NCBI RefSeq assembly: GCF_014202495.1
Contig: NZ_JACHHA010000001.1
Location: 167,908 to 231,907 of the forward strand
Length of the DNA: 64,000 bases
Direction: 5' to 3'
DNA from: Cerasibacillus quisquiliarum
GTDB taxonomy: Bacteria; Bacillota; Bacilli; Bacillales; Amphibacillaceae
The position numbers and the translations under genes are program-made. Below are positions 35,802 to 44,589 of this stretch, one piece after another (position 1 is the stretch's first letter; the number at the start of each line of letters is the position of its first letter). The notes below the pieces were generated by a model. It saw only the letters and a program-made list of their open reading frames with translations. It had not been told where the DNA came from and searched no databases.

Positions 35802-37304
35802 ATGGATCAACCCAAAAAGGCAGTGGAAAAGAAATCAATATTTGCAATTACATTAGTCGCACTTATTGCAGTTGGCGGGGTATTAGCTTATTTTATGTTA
35901 AATGCATCGCCGAAGCAGAAGTATTTTAAAGCGGAAAGGGCGTCTTATCATGTGATGAAAGATGCCTTAAAAACACGCTTTACATCTGAAGTAAAGTGGG
36001 ATGAAATGTCGAGAAAACATCCGATGGAAACTGCAATTGAATTATCTGGAGAAATGAATATTCCATTTGGAGAAGGCAGTTTTGATGAGATGGCCATATC
36101 ACAAATCATTAATAACGCTAAATTAAACGCTACGCTCCAAACAGATATGGATAAGAAAATAATGACTGCTGATTTATCAGCAAATGTAGCGGGTATGACA
36201 TTTAAAGATTTTACATTTATGCTGGATGATGAAAAACTACAAGTCGGTTTGCCCTTTATTGATGATGTCCTACAATTAAAAGCGAAAGATTTAGAAAAAA
36301 TATTGCGTAAAGAAGGCGAACTTGGTGAGGATGAAGAATTAGAATTTGGAAGATTATTTGAACAGGGATTTTTAACGGAAGAGGATCGCCAGCACTTCCA
36401 AAAAGAATATATTGATTTTCTTTACAATGAAATTTCTGATGAAGCATTTACAGAAGAAAAAGATACTGTTTCTGTAGACGGTAAAAATGTAAAGGTAAAT
36501 AAGATTACCTTTCATTTAGATGAAAAGGAATTTAAACGTTTACTTAAAGAAACATTAGAAAAGTTACAAAAAGATGAGACATTAAAACGTATTATTAAAA
36601 ACGAATTTATAGGTTCTTCATCTGAAAAGCTTGACCTTGATGCTGATTTAAACGATATGTTCACTGAAATGATAAATGGTATTGATTCTATTAAACTTCC
36701 AGATGGGATTAAATCAATAATTTGGGTTAATAAAGATGTCATTGTAAAACGTGATTTTAAAGTATCAGCCCTTAATGAATTTGGTGAAAAAGCGACCGTT
36801 TCAATTGAAGGAACACAGTCTTTAACAAAGGAAAAGCAATCTTTTGACTATGTTGTAAAAGGATCTGATGAATTTAGTGAAGGTTCTCTTAATCTGAAAG
36901 GTGATTTATCTTTAGAGAAAGATAAAATTAAAGATCATGTAACCTTTGGTGTTGATGAAATAGCCACGATTGAATATAAAGCTGATGAAACATTGATGAA
37001 AGATGGTCATCAATTTGAACGCGAGATTATTGCAGGCGATGGCTTAGAAACATTTAAAATAGACTGGCATGGAGATTCGAAATTTGAAGGAGATCAGATT
37101 CAATCTGATTATAGCTTTGCATTTAATACGAGTGGCATCGATCTCTTTACATTAAACTTGGTCACAGATGGTAAAAAGATCAAAAAAGTCGACAATATTC
37201 ATGATGGTAAAGTCAAAGACATCGGTGGGATGAGTGAAGCTGAACTTGAAGCATACTTTAACGAAATTGAGTGGCAATTTAATGAGTGGATGTTTGACTT
37301 TTAA
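35802..37304 (+). CDS. Membrane-anchored protein, DUF6583-like, first gene of ABC exporter operon
   Basis: 500 residues. A short cytosolic tail, one membrane segment (IFAITLVALIAVGGVLAYFML, near residues 14-34) and a large outer domain rich in beta strands and charged residues. The layout and the YKAERASYHVMKDAL-like region after the segment recall a Bacillus family that I believe is DUF6583; that name is from memory. AAAGGAG lies upstream of ATG 35802. It is followed after 42 bases by two ABC-2 permeases and an ATPase, so it may be a substrate or accessory of that exporter. Confidence 0.7.
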   Translation: MDQPKKAVEKKSIFAITLVALIAVGGVLAYFMLNASPKQKYFKAERASYHVMKDALKTRFTSEVKWDEMSRKHPMETAIELSGEMNIPFGEGSFDEMAISQIINNAKLNATLQTDMDKKIMTADLSANVAGMTFKDFTFMLDDEKLQVGLPFIDDVLQLKAKDLEKILRKEGELGEDEELEFGRLFEQGFLTEEDRQHFQKEYIDFLYNEISDEAFTEEKDTVSVDGKNVKVNKITFHLDEKEFKRLLKETLEKLQKDETLKRIIKNEFIGSSSEKLDLDADLNDMFTEMINGIDSIKLPDGIKSIIWVNKDVIVKRDFKVSALNEFGEKATVSIEGTQSLTKEKQSFDYVVKGSDEFSEGSLNLKGDLSLEKDKIKDHVTFGVDEIATIEYKADETLMKDGHQFEREIIAGDGLETFKIDWHGDSKFEGDQIQSDYSFAFNTSGIDLFTLNLVTDGKKIKKVDNIHDGKVKDIGGMSEAELEAYFNEIEWQFNEWMFDF

Positions 37305-37346
37305 TTACAATGTTCATTAATAGGGACTTAGTAAGGACTTGGTGTC

Positions 37347-38573
37347 ATGATACACATATTTAGTCATATAAGTTTATTTATTAAAAATAATGTGAAGCAA
37401 ATTAAGAGGAAGTGGTATCTGCTCCCTCTTCTTTTGCTTTTTCCAATTATTTTAATAGGCCTTATCGCTATCATTTTTTCCGCATTGTTTCAACCAGAAA
37501 AAGCAGATCCTATTCATATTGGTTTAGTTGATTTAGACCAGTCTAAAGAAATACAGATGATAACGACAGCATTAACTGAAACGAATCATCTCGGTTCTAT
37601 GGTAAAGCTGAGTGTTCTAAAGGAGCATATAGCATCTGAACAATTAGATGATAACCAGTTAAGTGCTTATGTTGTCTTTCCGAAAGACTTTACAAATCAT
37701 TTATATCAAGGAAAATCTGTCAAGCTATCAATTGTTGGAAATAATCAGAGGGCGAATGAAGCCTACATAGTTAAAGAATTGATGGATAGTGTGACACGTC
37801 ATATTAATACATCGCAAGCAAATATTTTGTTGCTTAATGATTATGCTGATCGTTTTGGGATGGATTATGGAGAAAGACGTGAATATCTTTTTGAACAGTT
37901 TAAATCCTTTTTCCTCTTTTCATTAAGTAAGGATAAATTAATGGATGAAGAAAAACTTGTTAATGAAGCAACGGCTTCACCGTTTCATTATTATACCATT
38001 GCAGCGTGGTTTGTATCCATCATCGTATGGCTCCTATTATTTTTTAATTTTTTATATAAAGAAGACGTCGTCCGGATTAAAAAGCGTATGATGTTATATG
38101 GAGTAAAAGAGTGGCAACAGATTTTAGCGCGTGTCATTGTCAGTTTATTCATCGTTATGATTGTTTCTGCTCTATTTTTCATCGGTATTCAACGGGTTTT
38201 AGCATTTGAATTATATGTAGAAGATTATTTTCGTATAGGGATAATCATCTTCCTATCTAGTCTAAGTTATTTAATGATATTGTCTGTGATTGAAGTCATT
38301 GTTACCTCACAAAAATTACGACTGTTATGTCAAGTCATTGTGACTGGATTATTAATAGTCTTAAGTGGCGCACTGTTACCTGTGATTTATTTTCCACTTG
38401 CCTTTCAGGATGTTTTATCGTATGTTTTTACAACTGAAGCGTTCTATTGGATACAAGAAATCATATTAAATGACCGTTTTTACGCGGAATATAATATGTT
38501 ACTCATTATGAATGGGATTTGTCTCATAGTTTTTATTGTTTTATCTTTATGGAAGGAGCGTGTACGTGCATGA
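37347..38573 (+). CDS. ABC-2 type transporter permease (first)
   Basis: A 408-residue protein. One N-terminal membrane segment (LLPLLLLFPIILIGLIAIIF) is followed by an outer domain of about 170 residues, beginning DPIHIGLVDLDQS and containing ASEQLDDNQLSAYVVFPKDFTNHLYQG. Five more segments follow, including the VLSGALLPVIYFPLAFQDVLSY motif. This is the ABC-2/YhgE-like architecture. It overlaps the next permease by four bases (ATGA), so translation is coupled. The two permeases probably form a heterodimer. Confidence 0.82.
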   Translation: MIHIFSHISLFIKNNVKQIKRKWYLLPLLLLFPIILIGLIAIIFSALFQPEKADPIHIGLVDLDQSKEIQMITTALTETNHLGSMVKLSVLKEHIASEQLDDNQLSAYVVFPKDFTNHLYQGKSVKLSIVGNNQRANEAYIVKELMDSVTRHINTSQANILLLNDYADRFGMDYGERREYLFEQFKSFFLFSLSKDKLMDEEKLVNEATASPFHYYTIAAWFVSIIVWLLLFFNFLYKEDVVRIKKRMMLYGVKEWQQILARVIVSLFIVMIVSALFFIGIQRVLAFELYVEDYFRIGIIIFLSSLSYLMILSVIEVIVTSQKLRLLCQVIVTGLLIVLSGALLPVIYFPLAFQDVLSYVFTTEAFYWIQEIILNDRFYAEYNMLLIMNGICLIVFIVLSLWKERVRA

Positions 38574-39709
38574 TAAATATCATTCAAACACGGCTCATCC
38601 AGTGGAAAAAGCATAGTTTACAGTTACTATTTTGGTTATTGTTCCCAATCGTTGTGACTTGGATCGTTGTGACAGTTGGAAATACATTTCAAGACGATAT
38701 GAAAATTCCAATTGGCATTGTTTTACAAGACGATACGATTTTGGCAAAAGATTTATATGAATCGATTCATGCGACACCGTTTATTAGGACGTATACACTT
38801 GATGAACGCGAGGCGCTTCATAAATTGGAAAAACATGAATTAGACAGTGTGTTTGTTATTCAGGAAGGGTATGAAGAACATATACGCCAAGGAAGTCGAA
38901 ATGCGTTAATTACCGCCTATGAATCGGATGTTTCCTTAGCATATACCCCTGTTAGTGAGATGATCATGTCTTATGTACAACAAGATGCCGGACGTTCTAA
39001 AGCCGCCTACGCTGTTAAGGAATTAGCTGAACAGCTCCATGTTCATTTTGACTGGAATTGGGATGATTTAATCGTTAGAAGTAAAGAAATAGAGAAAAAG
39101 CAAGATTTATTGCAAACAAGACTAACTTTTCCAGGTAACGGTATCGTTCATAGAGATGAGGGGAAGAATCTCTTTCAGCCTTGGCATATATGGGCATTAG
39201 CTGCTTTTCTATCAACGTTACTTTTATTTGATTGGGTCATTAAAGAAAATAATCCAGCTATTTTAAAACGATTTGTATTTACTAATGTGTCCCCGAAGTC
39301 GTATTTTGTTCGTAATATGTATGTATATATTGCTTTATTTTTTACGATTGATCTGTTAACGGCGTTTGCATTTAAGTATATTTTTGATGAGCCATTAAGC
39401 CTAACATTAATAGTCAGCATATTGGGGTATCACTTAATGATTAGTCTTGGCGCTTTTTTATTAGCGTTAATGATTCGAAAAACGTTTGTTTATTATGCAA
39501 TAGCTTTTATTTTAACGTTCATTAGCGTTATTGTAAGTGGTGCTATTATCCCCCTTGATGGATTATTAGGGAGATATCCGTGGCTTCATTTTCTTAATCC
39601 ATTAGCTGCTTTTTTAGATGGAGACTTTTTTCATATTGGTCTCGGTGTTTTCATTGTTATTTTGCTTTTATGGTATGGTCGTAAGGAGGAGTATCATGCT
39701 GCAAGTTGA
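38570..39709 (+). CDS. ABC-2 type transporter permease (second)
   Basis: About 379 residues with the same architecture as its upstream neighbour: an N-terminal segment, an outer domain beginning KIPIGIVLQDDT, then five segments with VSGAIIPLDGLLGRYPWLHFLNPLAAF near the end. ATG 38570 overlaps the stop of the first permease and has GGAAGGAG upstream. The outer domains of both permeases contain an EHI..G/EEHIRQGS-like helix after the first strand, so they are paralogues. Substrate unknown. Confidence 0.82.
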   Translation: MINIIQTRLIQWKKHSLQLLFWLLFPIVVTWIVVTVGNTFQDDMKIPIGIVLQDDTILAKDLYESIHATPFIRTYTLDEREALHKLEKHELDSVFVIQEGYEEHIRQGSRNALITAYESDVSLAYTPVSEMIMSYVQQDAGRSKAAYAVKELAEQLHVHFDWNWDDLIVRSKEIEKKQDLLQTRLTFPGNGIVHRDEGKNLFQPWHIWALAAFLSTLLLFDWVIKENNPAILKRFVFTNVSPKSYFVRNMYVYIALFFTIDLLTAFAFKYIFDEPLSLTLIVSILGYHLMISLGAFLLALMIRKTFVYYAIAFILTFISVIVSGAIIPLDGLLGRYPWLHFLNPLAAFLDGDFFHIGLGVFIVILLLWYGRKEEYHAAS

Positions 39710-40370
39710 AGCATTACATAAATCATATGGAAACCATGTTATTTTAGAAGATATTACTTTTACACTCGAAAAAGGGGATATTGTCGGTTTGGTAGGCGAA
39801 AACGGTGCGGGAAAATCAACTTTATTGCATATATTAGCCACTTTACAAAAACCATCAAAGGGGAAATTGACCTTAAATGGCATGACATATCATTGGAAAT
39901 CACTCTCTCATATTCGTAGACAAATCGGCTTTGTCCCACAAGAAATAGCGATATGGGATCACTTGACTGTTGAAGAGAACATGGTTTTTTTTGAAAAATT
40001 ATCATGGAAAAATAAAAGTAAAGAAGAACTACAAAATCTATGTTTGGACATGAAGCTTAATCGTTGGAAAGAACCTGTCCACACATTATCTGGTGGCATG
40101 AAGCGTAAATTAAATTTGGCCATATCACTTATTCATGAACCGAAACTTTTATTACTTGATGAGCCAACTGTTGGGATTGATTTAAAATCTAAGCAAGAAA
40201 TTGCTTCTTATTTAAAAGACTTAGCTACGAAACGAGGGGTAGCAATGATTTACATCTCACATGATATGAATGAAATTATGAATTTATGTGACCAGGTGTT
40301 TTGCATTGGTGATGATTCGTTTTATGATCGTTTACTTACACAAGCAGGACAAGAGGTTATACGGCTATAA
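39696..40370 (+). CDS. ABC transporter ATP-binding protein (export type)
   Basis: 224 residues. Walker A GENGAGKST near residue 36, Q-loop FVPQEIAIWD, signature LSGGMKRKLN and Walker B LLLLDEPTVGID followed by ISHDMNE. This matches ATPases that serve ABC-2 permeases. AAGGAGG lies just before ATG 39696, which overlaps the permease end by 14 bases. It completes an operon of accessory protein, two permeases and ATPase, closed by a terminator. Confidence 0.92.
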   Translation: MLQVEALHKSYGNHVILEDITFTLEKGDIVGLVGENGAGKSTLLHILATLQKPSKGKLTLNGMTYHWKSLSHIRRQIGFVPQEIAIWDHLTVEENMVFFEKLSWKNKSKEELQNLCLDMKLNRWKEPVHTLSGGMKRKLNLAISLIHEPKLLLLDEPTVGIDLKSKQEIASYLKDLATKRGVAMIYISHDMNEIMNLCDQVFCIGDDSFYDRLLTQAGQEVIRL

Positions 40371-40372
40371 TG

Positions 40373-40403
40373 AACTCAGCCAGTACGAGACTGGGCTGAG
40401 TTT
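40373..40403 (+). terminator. Terminator after the ABC exporter operon
   Basis: AACTCAGCC (40373-40381) pairs with GGGCTGAGTTT (40393-40403) directly after the ATPase stop. Confidence 0.75.
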
Positions 40404-40614
40404 ATGGTGTGAAAACCGCTGTTCAGTTTCTGTTAGTATTTCCTTCTCTACATGGCATATGATCACTAGAAGAATAACTTATTTTGATAAAAAATATTGT
40501 GTTATAATATGAGAAATAAATATTTAAAAAGACGTTTAAAAGTGAAATGAATTGGGTAATAGAATGTGAGGGTACTTATGTTTTAAATATAAAGGTAATG
40601 AAAGGGGTGAAAAT

Positions 40615-41049
40615 ATGGTCGAACAACTGCTGATGAAAATTTCAGATGATATTACAGAGATAAAAAAAGGTCAAGATTCAATGCGCGAAGAGCTAACCGA
40701 AGTTAAGGCAAGCCAAGATCATCTTCGCGAAGAGCTAACCAGAGTGAAGGAAAGCCAGGATTTACTTCGTGAAGAGCTAACAGATATAAAACAAGAGCAG
40801 TCAGCAATGGTTATAGATATTCAAGATATGAAAGAAAAACAGATCGTTATGAATGAGCGCTTAATTAATGTAGAGTCCAAGCAACAACTTGTATTTGAAC
40901 AGACTGGAAAGTTGACAGAGTATTACACGAATATTATGTCACAACTAAAACAAACGGCTAGAAAAGAAGACTTAGAGTATTTTGATAAAAAACTTGGTTA
41001 TCATGAAAGAGAAATATATCAGATAAAGCAACGTTTTTCAGCACCTTAA
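40615..41049 (+). CDS. Coiled-coil protein with 14-residue repeats
   Basis: 144 residues, almost wholly a predicted coiled coil. Three tandem 14-residue repeats of the form REELTxVKxSQDxL run from about residue 24 to 65, encoded by a 42-base DNA repeat (near 40683-40800). The C-terminal third is a charged helix (ARKEDLEYFDKKLGYHEREIYQIKQRF). AAAGGGGTG precedes ATG 40615. Similar small proteins are common in Bacillus and have no known job. Repeat number may vary between strains. Confidence 0.7.
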   Translation: MVEQLLMKISDDITEIKKGQDSMREELTEVKASQDHLREELTRVKESQDLLREELTDIKQEQSAMVIDIQDMKEKQIVMNERLINVESKQQLVFEQTGKLTEYYTNIMSQLKQTARKEDLEYFDKKLGYHEREIYQIKQRFSAP

Positions 41050-41063
41050 TATACTCCTTTTTA

Positions 41064-41087
41064 AAAGATGCTTAATGCATCTTTATT
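41064..41087 (+). terminator. Short hairpin after the coiled-coil gene
   Basis: AAAGATGC (41064-41071) pairs with GCATCTTT (41077-41084), followed by ATTT. A modest terminator. Confidence 0.6.
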
Positions 41088-41600
41088 TATTTAACCACAT
41101 CATTTTCTCGTCTCTTTAACTTCCTTACTTTTCTTAAAATAATTAAGTAACTATTTATATTTTGTTTTGGGAATTATTCATATTTTTCATCCGAAAATTT
41201 ACAAATAAATTTAAACCATTAATATTCTTCTGTTTATAGGTCTATTTATCTATTAAACTTGCTAAACTACCACTATAAAAATAGTCCATTTGTTGCAATG
41301 ACAATTTTGAATAGTATGGCTATAATTGTTGTAAGATAGAAATAGATTTAAGTATTATATTGGTAGCAATTTATAAAAAATTACATCCTATATAAATCTG
41401 AATACGACAGCTTATATTTTTAAAATCTGCTGACGATTAAATAATCTATTACATCAGGATTTCCTCATCAAGATATGATAACTTCTCAAAATACATCACG
41501 ACAATATCACCGAGACATGCTGAGAAACATTCCAAATAGAAAAGTTACTACTAATATGGAGTAAGAATAATTATAGAGACACTTCTAATTATTTTTTAAA
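41088..41600. other. Intergenic region upstream of the phosphatase-kinase cluster
   Basis: About 510 bases of very AT-rich DNA with no frame, repeat or remnant that I can recognise. It should hold the promoter of the phosphatase-kinase cluster. Confidence 0.4.
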
Positions 41601-41612
41601 GGAGTTTCATAG

Positions 41613-42380
41613 ATGGCATATTTAACGGCTTATCACACAGATATAGGAATTAGAAAAAATATTAATCAGGATGCCTTATTAATTAAAACAGCACTAACTC
41701 AAGCAGGCGAAGTAGGGTTGTTTGTTGTTTGTGATGGGATGGGTGGTTTGTCGCACGGGGAGTTAGCAAGTGCAACGGTTATTTATGGACTATCTCATTG
41801 GTTTGACAATGATTTACGGAAGCTTCTTATAGCCCAAGATATTCATGAAGATGTTATTTTTCAACAGTTAGAAGAAACGGTAGAAAAACTGAATGATGAT
41901 ATTGTTTCCTATGGTCAAAAGGAAGGGGTTGTCTTAGGAACGACTTTGACAGCCTTACTTATTATTGATGAAATATTTTACCTTGTGCAGCTAGGTGATA
42001 GTCGAGCGTATGCTGTTAACAATCATGAAGTCATACAGTTAACTAAGGATCAAACGTTTGTTGCTCGTGAAGTAGAGCGTGGCCATTTAACACCTGAAGA
42101 AGCACGGAATCATCCGAAACGTAATATTTTACTGCAATGTATCGGCGCACGTAAAGAGATAGAAGTTGTCATCACGAAAGGTAAAATTGAACATGGGATG
42201 AGTTACCTTCTATGTACAGATGGATTTTACCATAAATTATCGCCTAATGAATTAATCGATCATTTACAAACAGAGTCAACAGAAACGGCTATGAAGCAAG
42301 CGATTCAAAAATTAAGTGAACTCGTTAAAATGAGACAAGAAACAGATAATATATCGGCTGTTTTGTTGAAAGTTGTATAG
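41613..42380 (+). CDS. PP2C-family Ser/Thr protein phosphatase (PrpC type)
   Basis: A 255-residue cytosolic metal-dependent phosphatase. RKNINQDALL, VVCDGMGGLSHGELAS (near residues 37-52), GTTLTALLI, VQLGDSRAYAV, CTDGFYHKLS and QETDNISAVLLKV give all the PP2C motifs with their metal-binding Asp residues. AAAGGAG precedes ATG 41613. It is first in a cluster with a membrane Ser/Thr kinase and is the natural antagonist of that kinase. Array 4 of the 21-bp repeats lies between the two genes. The classic PrpC partner in Bacillus is PrkC with PASTA domains; here the partner is different. Confidence 0.93.
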   Translation: MAYLTAYHTDIGIRKNINQDALLIKTALTQAGEVGLFVVCDGMGGLSHGELASATVIYGLSHWFDNDLRKLLIAQDIHEDVIFQQLEETVEKLNDDIVSYGQKEGVVLGTTLTALLIIDEIFYLVQLGDSRAYAVNNHEVIQLTKDQTFVAREVERGHLTPEEARNHPKRNILLQCIGARKEIEVVITKGKIEHGMSYLLCTDGFYHKLSPNELIDHLQTESTETAMKQAIQKLSELVKMRQETDNISAVLLKVV

Positions 42381-42424
42381 AAAACTTGATGTTGGTGTGG
42401 ACATAGAATCCTGGTAATGATGGG

Positions 42425-42588
42425 GCAATCGCGCGACCCTGGGCCAAAATCGCGCAACTCCGAGCGAAAATCGCGCGACCCTGGGCCAAAATCGCGCAGC
42501 ACAAGGCGAAAATCGCGCGACCCTGGGCCAAAATCGCGCAGCACAAGGCGAAAATCGCGCGACTCTGGGCCAAAATCGCGCAGCAACA
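42425..42588 (+). repeat. 21-bp GC-rich tandem repeat array 4 (8 units, 42-bp period) between phosphatase and kinase genes
   Basis: Eight units begin at 42425, 42446, 42467, 42488, 42509, 42530, 42551 and 42572 (the last partial). Odd units carry AATCGCGCGACCCTGGGCC. Units 4 and 6 carry AAATCGCGCAGCACAAGGCG, and units 2 and 8 are related. The array therefore has a 42-base higher-order period. It ends 14 bases before the AAAGGAGGGG site of the kinase gene and would be part of the mRNA if the two genes are co-transcribed. Confidence 0.95.
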
Positions 42589-42617
42589 GATAGATTTAGA
42601 AAAGGAGGGGAATTGAT

Positions 42618-44579
42618 GTGTTAAAGATTGGTGATATTGTTGATAAGCGATATGAAGTATTAAAGGAAATCGGTCGTGGTGGAATGAGTGTCGTTTATTT
42701 AGCGATGGATAATCGACTAAATAAATCTCTAGTCATTAAAGATATTCGAAAGAGAGATAAATTTCGTAATGAAATCTTGGTAAACAGTTTAGTCGTTGAG
42801 GCAAATTTATTAAAAAAGCTTGATCACCATGCTCTTCCGCGAATTTACGATATCATTGAATCTTCTGGTGATATATATGTTGTAATGGACTATATTGAAG
42901 GTGAATCATTAAAAGAAAAAATGGCACGTGAAGGTATTCAAGACGCAGATGATGTGATTGATTGGGCGAAGCAGTTAGCTGATGTGCTTCACTATTTACA
43001 TACACGTCAGCCGAATCCGATTATATACCGTGATATGAAGCCGGATAATATTATGCTCACGCCGGATGGTCATATCAAACTGATAGATTTTGGGATTGCT
43101 CGCGAGTATAAAGAGGAGCAATCAACCGACACGACAAATTTAGGAACGAAAGCATATGCAGCACCAGAGCAAATCTCTGGAAAGCAAACTGATGTACGAA
43201 CGGATATATATAGTTTAGGAATGACTCTATACCATTTAGTAACTGGAAAGACTCTTAATGACCCACCATTTGAAGTAAAACCGATTCGTTATTGGAATCC
43301 AACATTGCCAGAAGGATTGGAATATATTATTAGTGTTTGTACACAGGCAGAACCAGAGAATCGCTATCAATCATGTAGAGATTTATTAATAGACTTGGAA
43401 AACATTGATAAATTGACAGAAGGATATAAAAAGTTACTTTACAAGCGGATGTTGCAATTTATCATACCATCAGTCTTCTTAATATTATTTACGACATCGA
43501 CCGTTCTAGGTTATAACGGGATGAAAAAGGAATTATTTCAAGATTACACAAGACTCATAAACCAAGCTAATCAAGAAGTTGTTGCTGACAAAGAAGCAAA
43601 AGCTATCGAGTTATTACAAGAAGCGATAGATTTAGATCATAAACGATCTGAAGCATACATAAACCTTCTCAACATTTTTATTAACACTGAAAGAGTTGAA
43701 GAAGGGCTCGATATGATTGAGACGTATATTAAAGACAAATACGGGAACACCCATAAAAATCAAGATGTGCTCTATAAAGTCGGTATGACATATTTTGATT
43801 ATCAAAATGACTATCAACAAGCACTACATTATTTTAAACAAATCGATGAAGAAGATGTGCCCGCTGTAAAGTATTATAAAACACTAGCAACAGCGATGAG
43901 TCAATTAGAGATTAATTTTGATGATTTTCTAAAAGAATTAGCGTCCTTTGAAATATTTAACGATTCATTACCCAACGATGTGAAAAAAATTGAAAACTAT
44001 CATGCACTCGTTAATATTTATATTTCTTATAAAGCACACCTCGAGGAGGCAAATACAAAGGCAATTGAAATTATTGAAAAGGCTACAAAAACTTTATCCT
44101 TAATCGATGATGATTCATTACGTGCTTGGTATGAGCTAAGCTTTGAAAGAAAATTAGCTCAGTCGTATTACAGTCGTGGTTTCGATCAACTTTATCAAAC
44201 AGATGGAGCGGTTATCGATAGAGAGGCATCAAACTCAGATTTTTCATTAGCGATTGAACATTATCAAGCATTATTACATCAAGTTAACGAAGAGGAAAAA
44301 GAAGACATTATGGTTACGATAGGTGTTATTTTGCAAGAAATGGGTAAGACCGCCGAAGCTGAAGCACAATTTAAGAAAACGATACATACATATCCTGAGA
44401 ATATCCAAGCGTATGTGAAATTAGGCAATATGTTATTAGATTTAGAGGTAGAAAAGAACAAGCCAAATCTCACGAAAGTTAAACAAGTAATGAAAGAAGC
44501 TGAAAAAATTGAAAATATAGAAAAAGATGAGGGATTTAAGAAATTACAAACAAGATTTAATCAATTATCAGAACGATAG
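42618..44579 (+). CDS. Membrane Ser/Thr protein kinase with C-terminal TPR ectodomain
   Basis: 653 residues, GTG start after AAAGGAGGGG. Residues 1-270 are a Hanks-type kinase: glycine loop GRGGMSVVY, VIK lysine near 41, catalytic loop YRDMKPDN near 136 (Y instead of the usual H), DFG near 155, activation loop with TDTTNLGTKAYAAPEQ. One membrane segment lies near 278-300. The outer part of about 350 residues is built of helical TPR-like repeats, for example EAKAIELLQEAIDLDHKRSEAYINLLNIF and AEAEAQFKKTIHTYPENIQAYVKLGNMLLDL. Bacterial kinases of this class more often carry PASTA domains, so this sensor probably binds protein rather than cell-wall fragments. Confidence 0.9.
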   Translation: MLKIGDIVDKRYEVLKEIGRGGMSVVYLAMDNRLNKSLVIKDIRKRDKFRNEILVNSLVVEANLLKKLDHHALPRIYDIIESSGDIYVVMDYIEGESLKEKMAREGIQDADDVIDWAKQLADVLHYLHTRQPNPIIYRDMKPDNIMLTPDGHIKLIDFGIAREYKEEQSTDTTNLGTKAYAAPEQISGKQTDVRTDIYSLGMTLYHLVTGKTLNDPPFEVKPIRYWNPTLPEGLEYIISVCTQAEPENRYQSCRDLLIDLENIDKLTEGYKKLLYKRMLQFIIPSVFLILFTTSTVLGYNGMKKELFQDYTRLINQANQEVVADKEAKAIELLQEAIDLDHKRSEAYINLLNIFINTERVEEGLDMIETYIKDKYGNTHKNQDVLYKVGMTYFDYQNDYQQALHYFKQIDEEDVPAVKYYKTLATAMSQLEINFDDFLKELASFEIFNDSLPNDVKKIENYHALVNIYISYKAHLEEANTKAIEIIEKATKTLSLIDDDSLRAWYELSFERKLAQSYYSRGFDQLYQTDGAVIDREASNSDFSLAIEHYQALLHQVNEEEKEDIMVTIGVILQEMGKTAEAEAQFKKTIHTYPENIQAYVKLGNMLLDLEVEKNKPNLTKVKQVMKEAEKIENIEKDEGFKKLQTRFNQLSER

Positions 44580-44589
44580 GGGGGCTTAT

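Noticed and set aside
42305..42586. Minus-strand frames over array 4
   Set aside because: Same repeat artefact; they run antisense into the phosphatase gene.
42425..42588. The 21-base arrays as CRISPR arrays
   Set aside because: There are no unique spacers: units follow each other directly, and no cas gene is present in the window.
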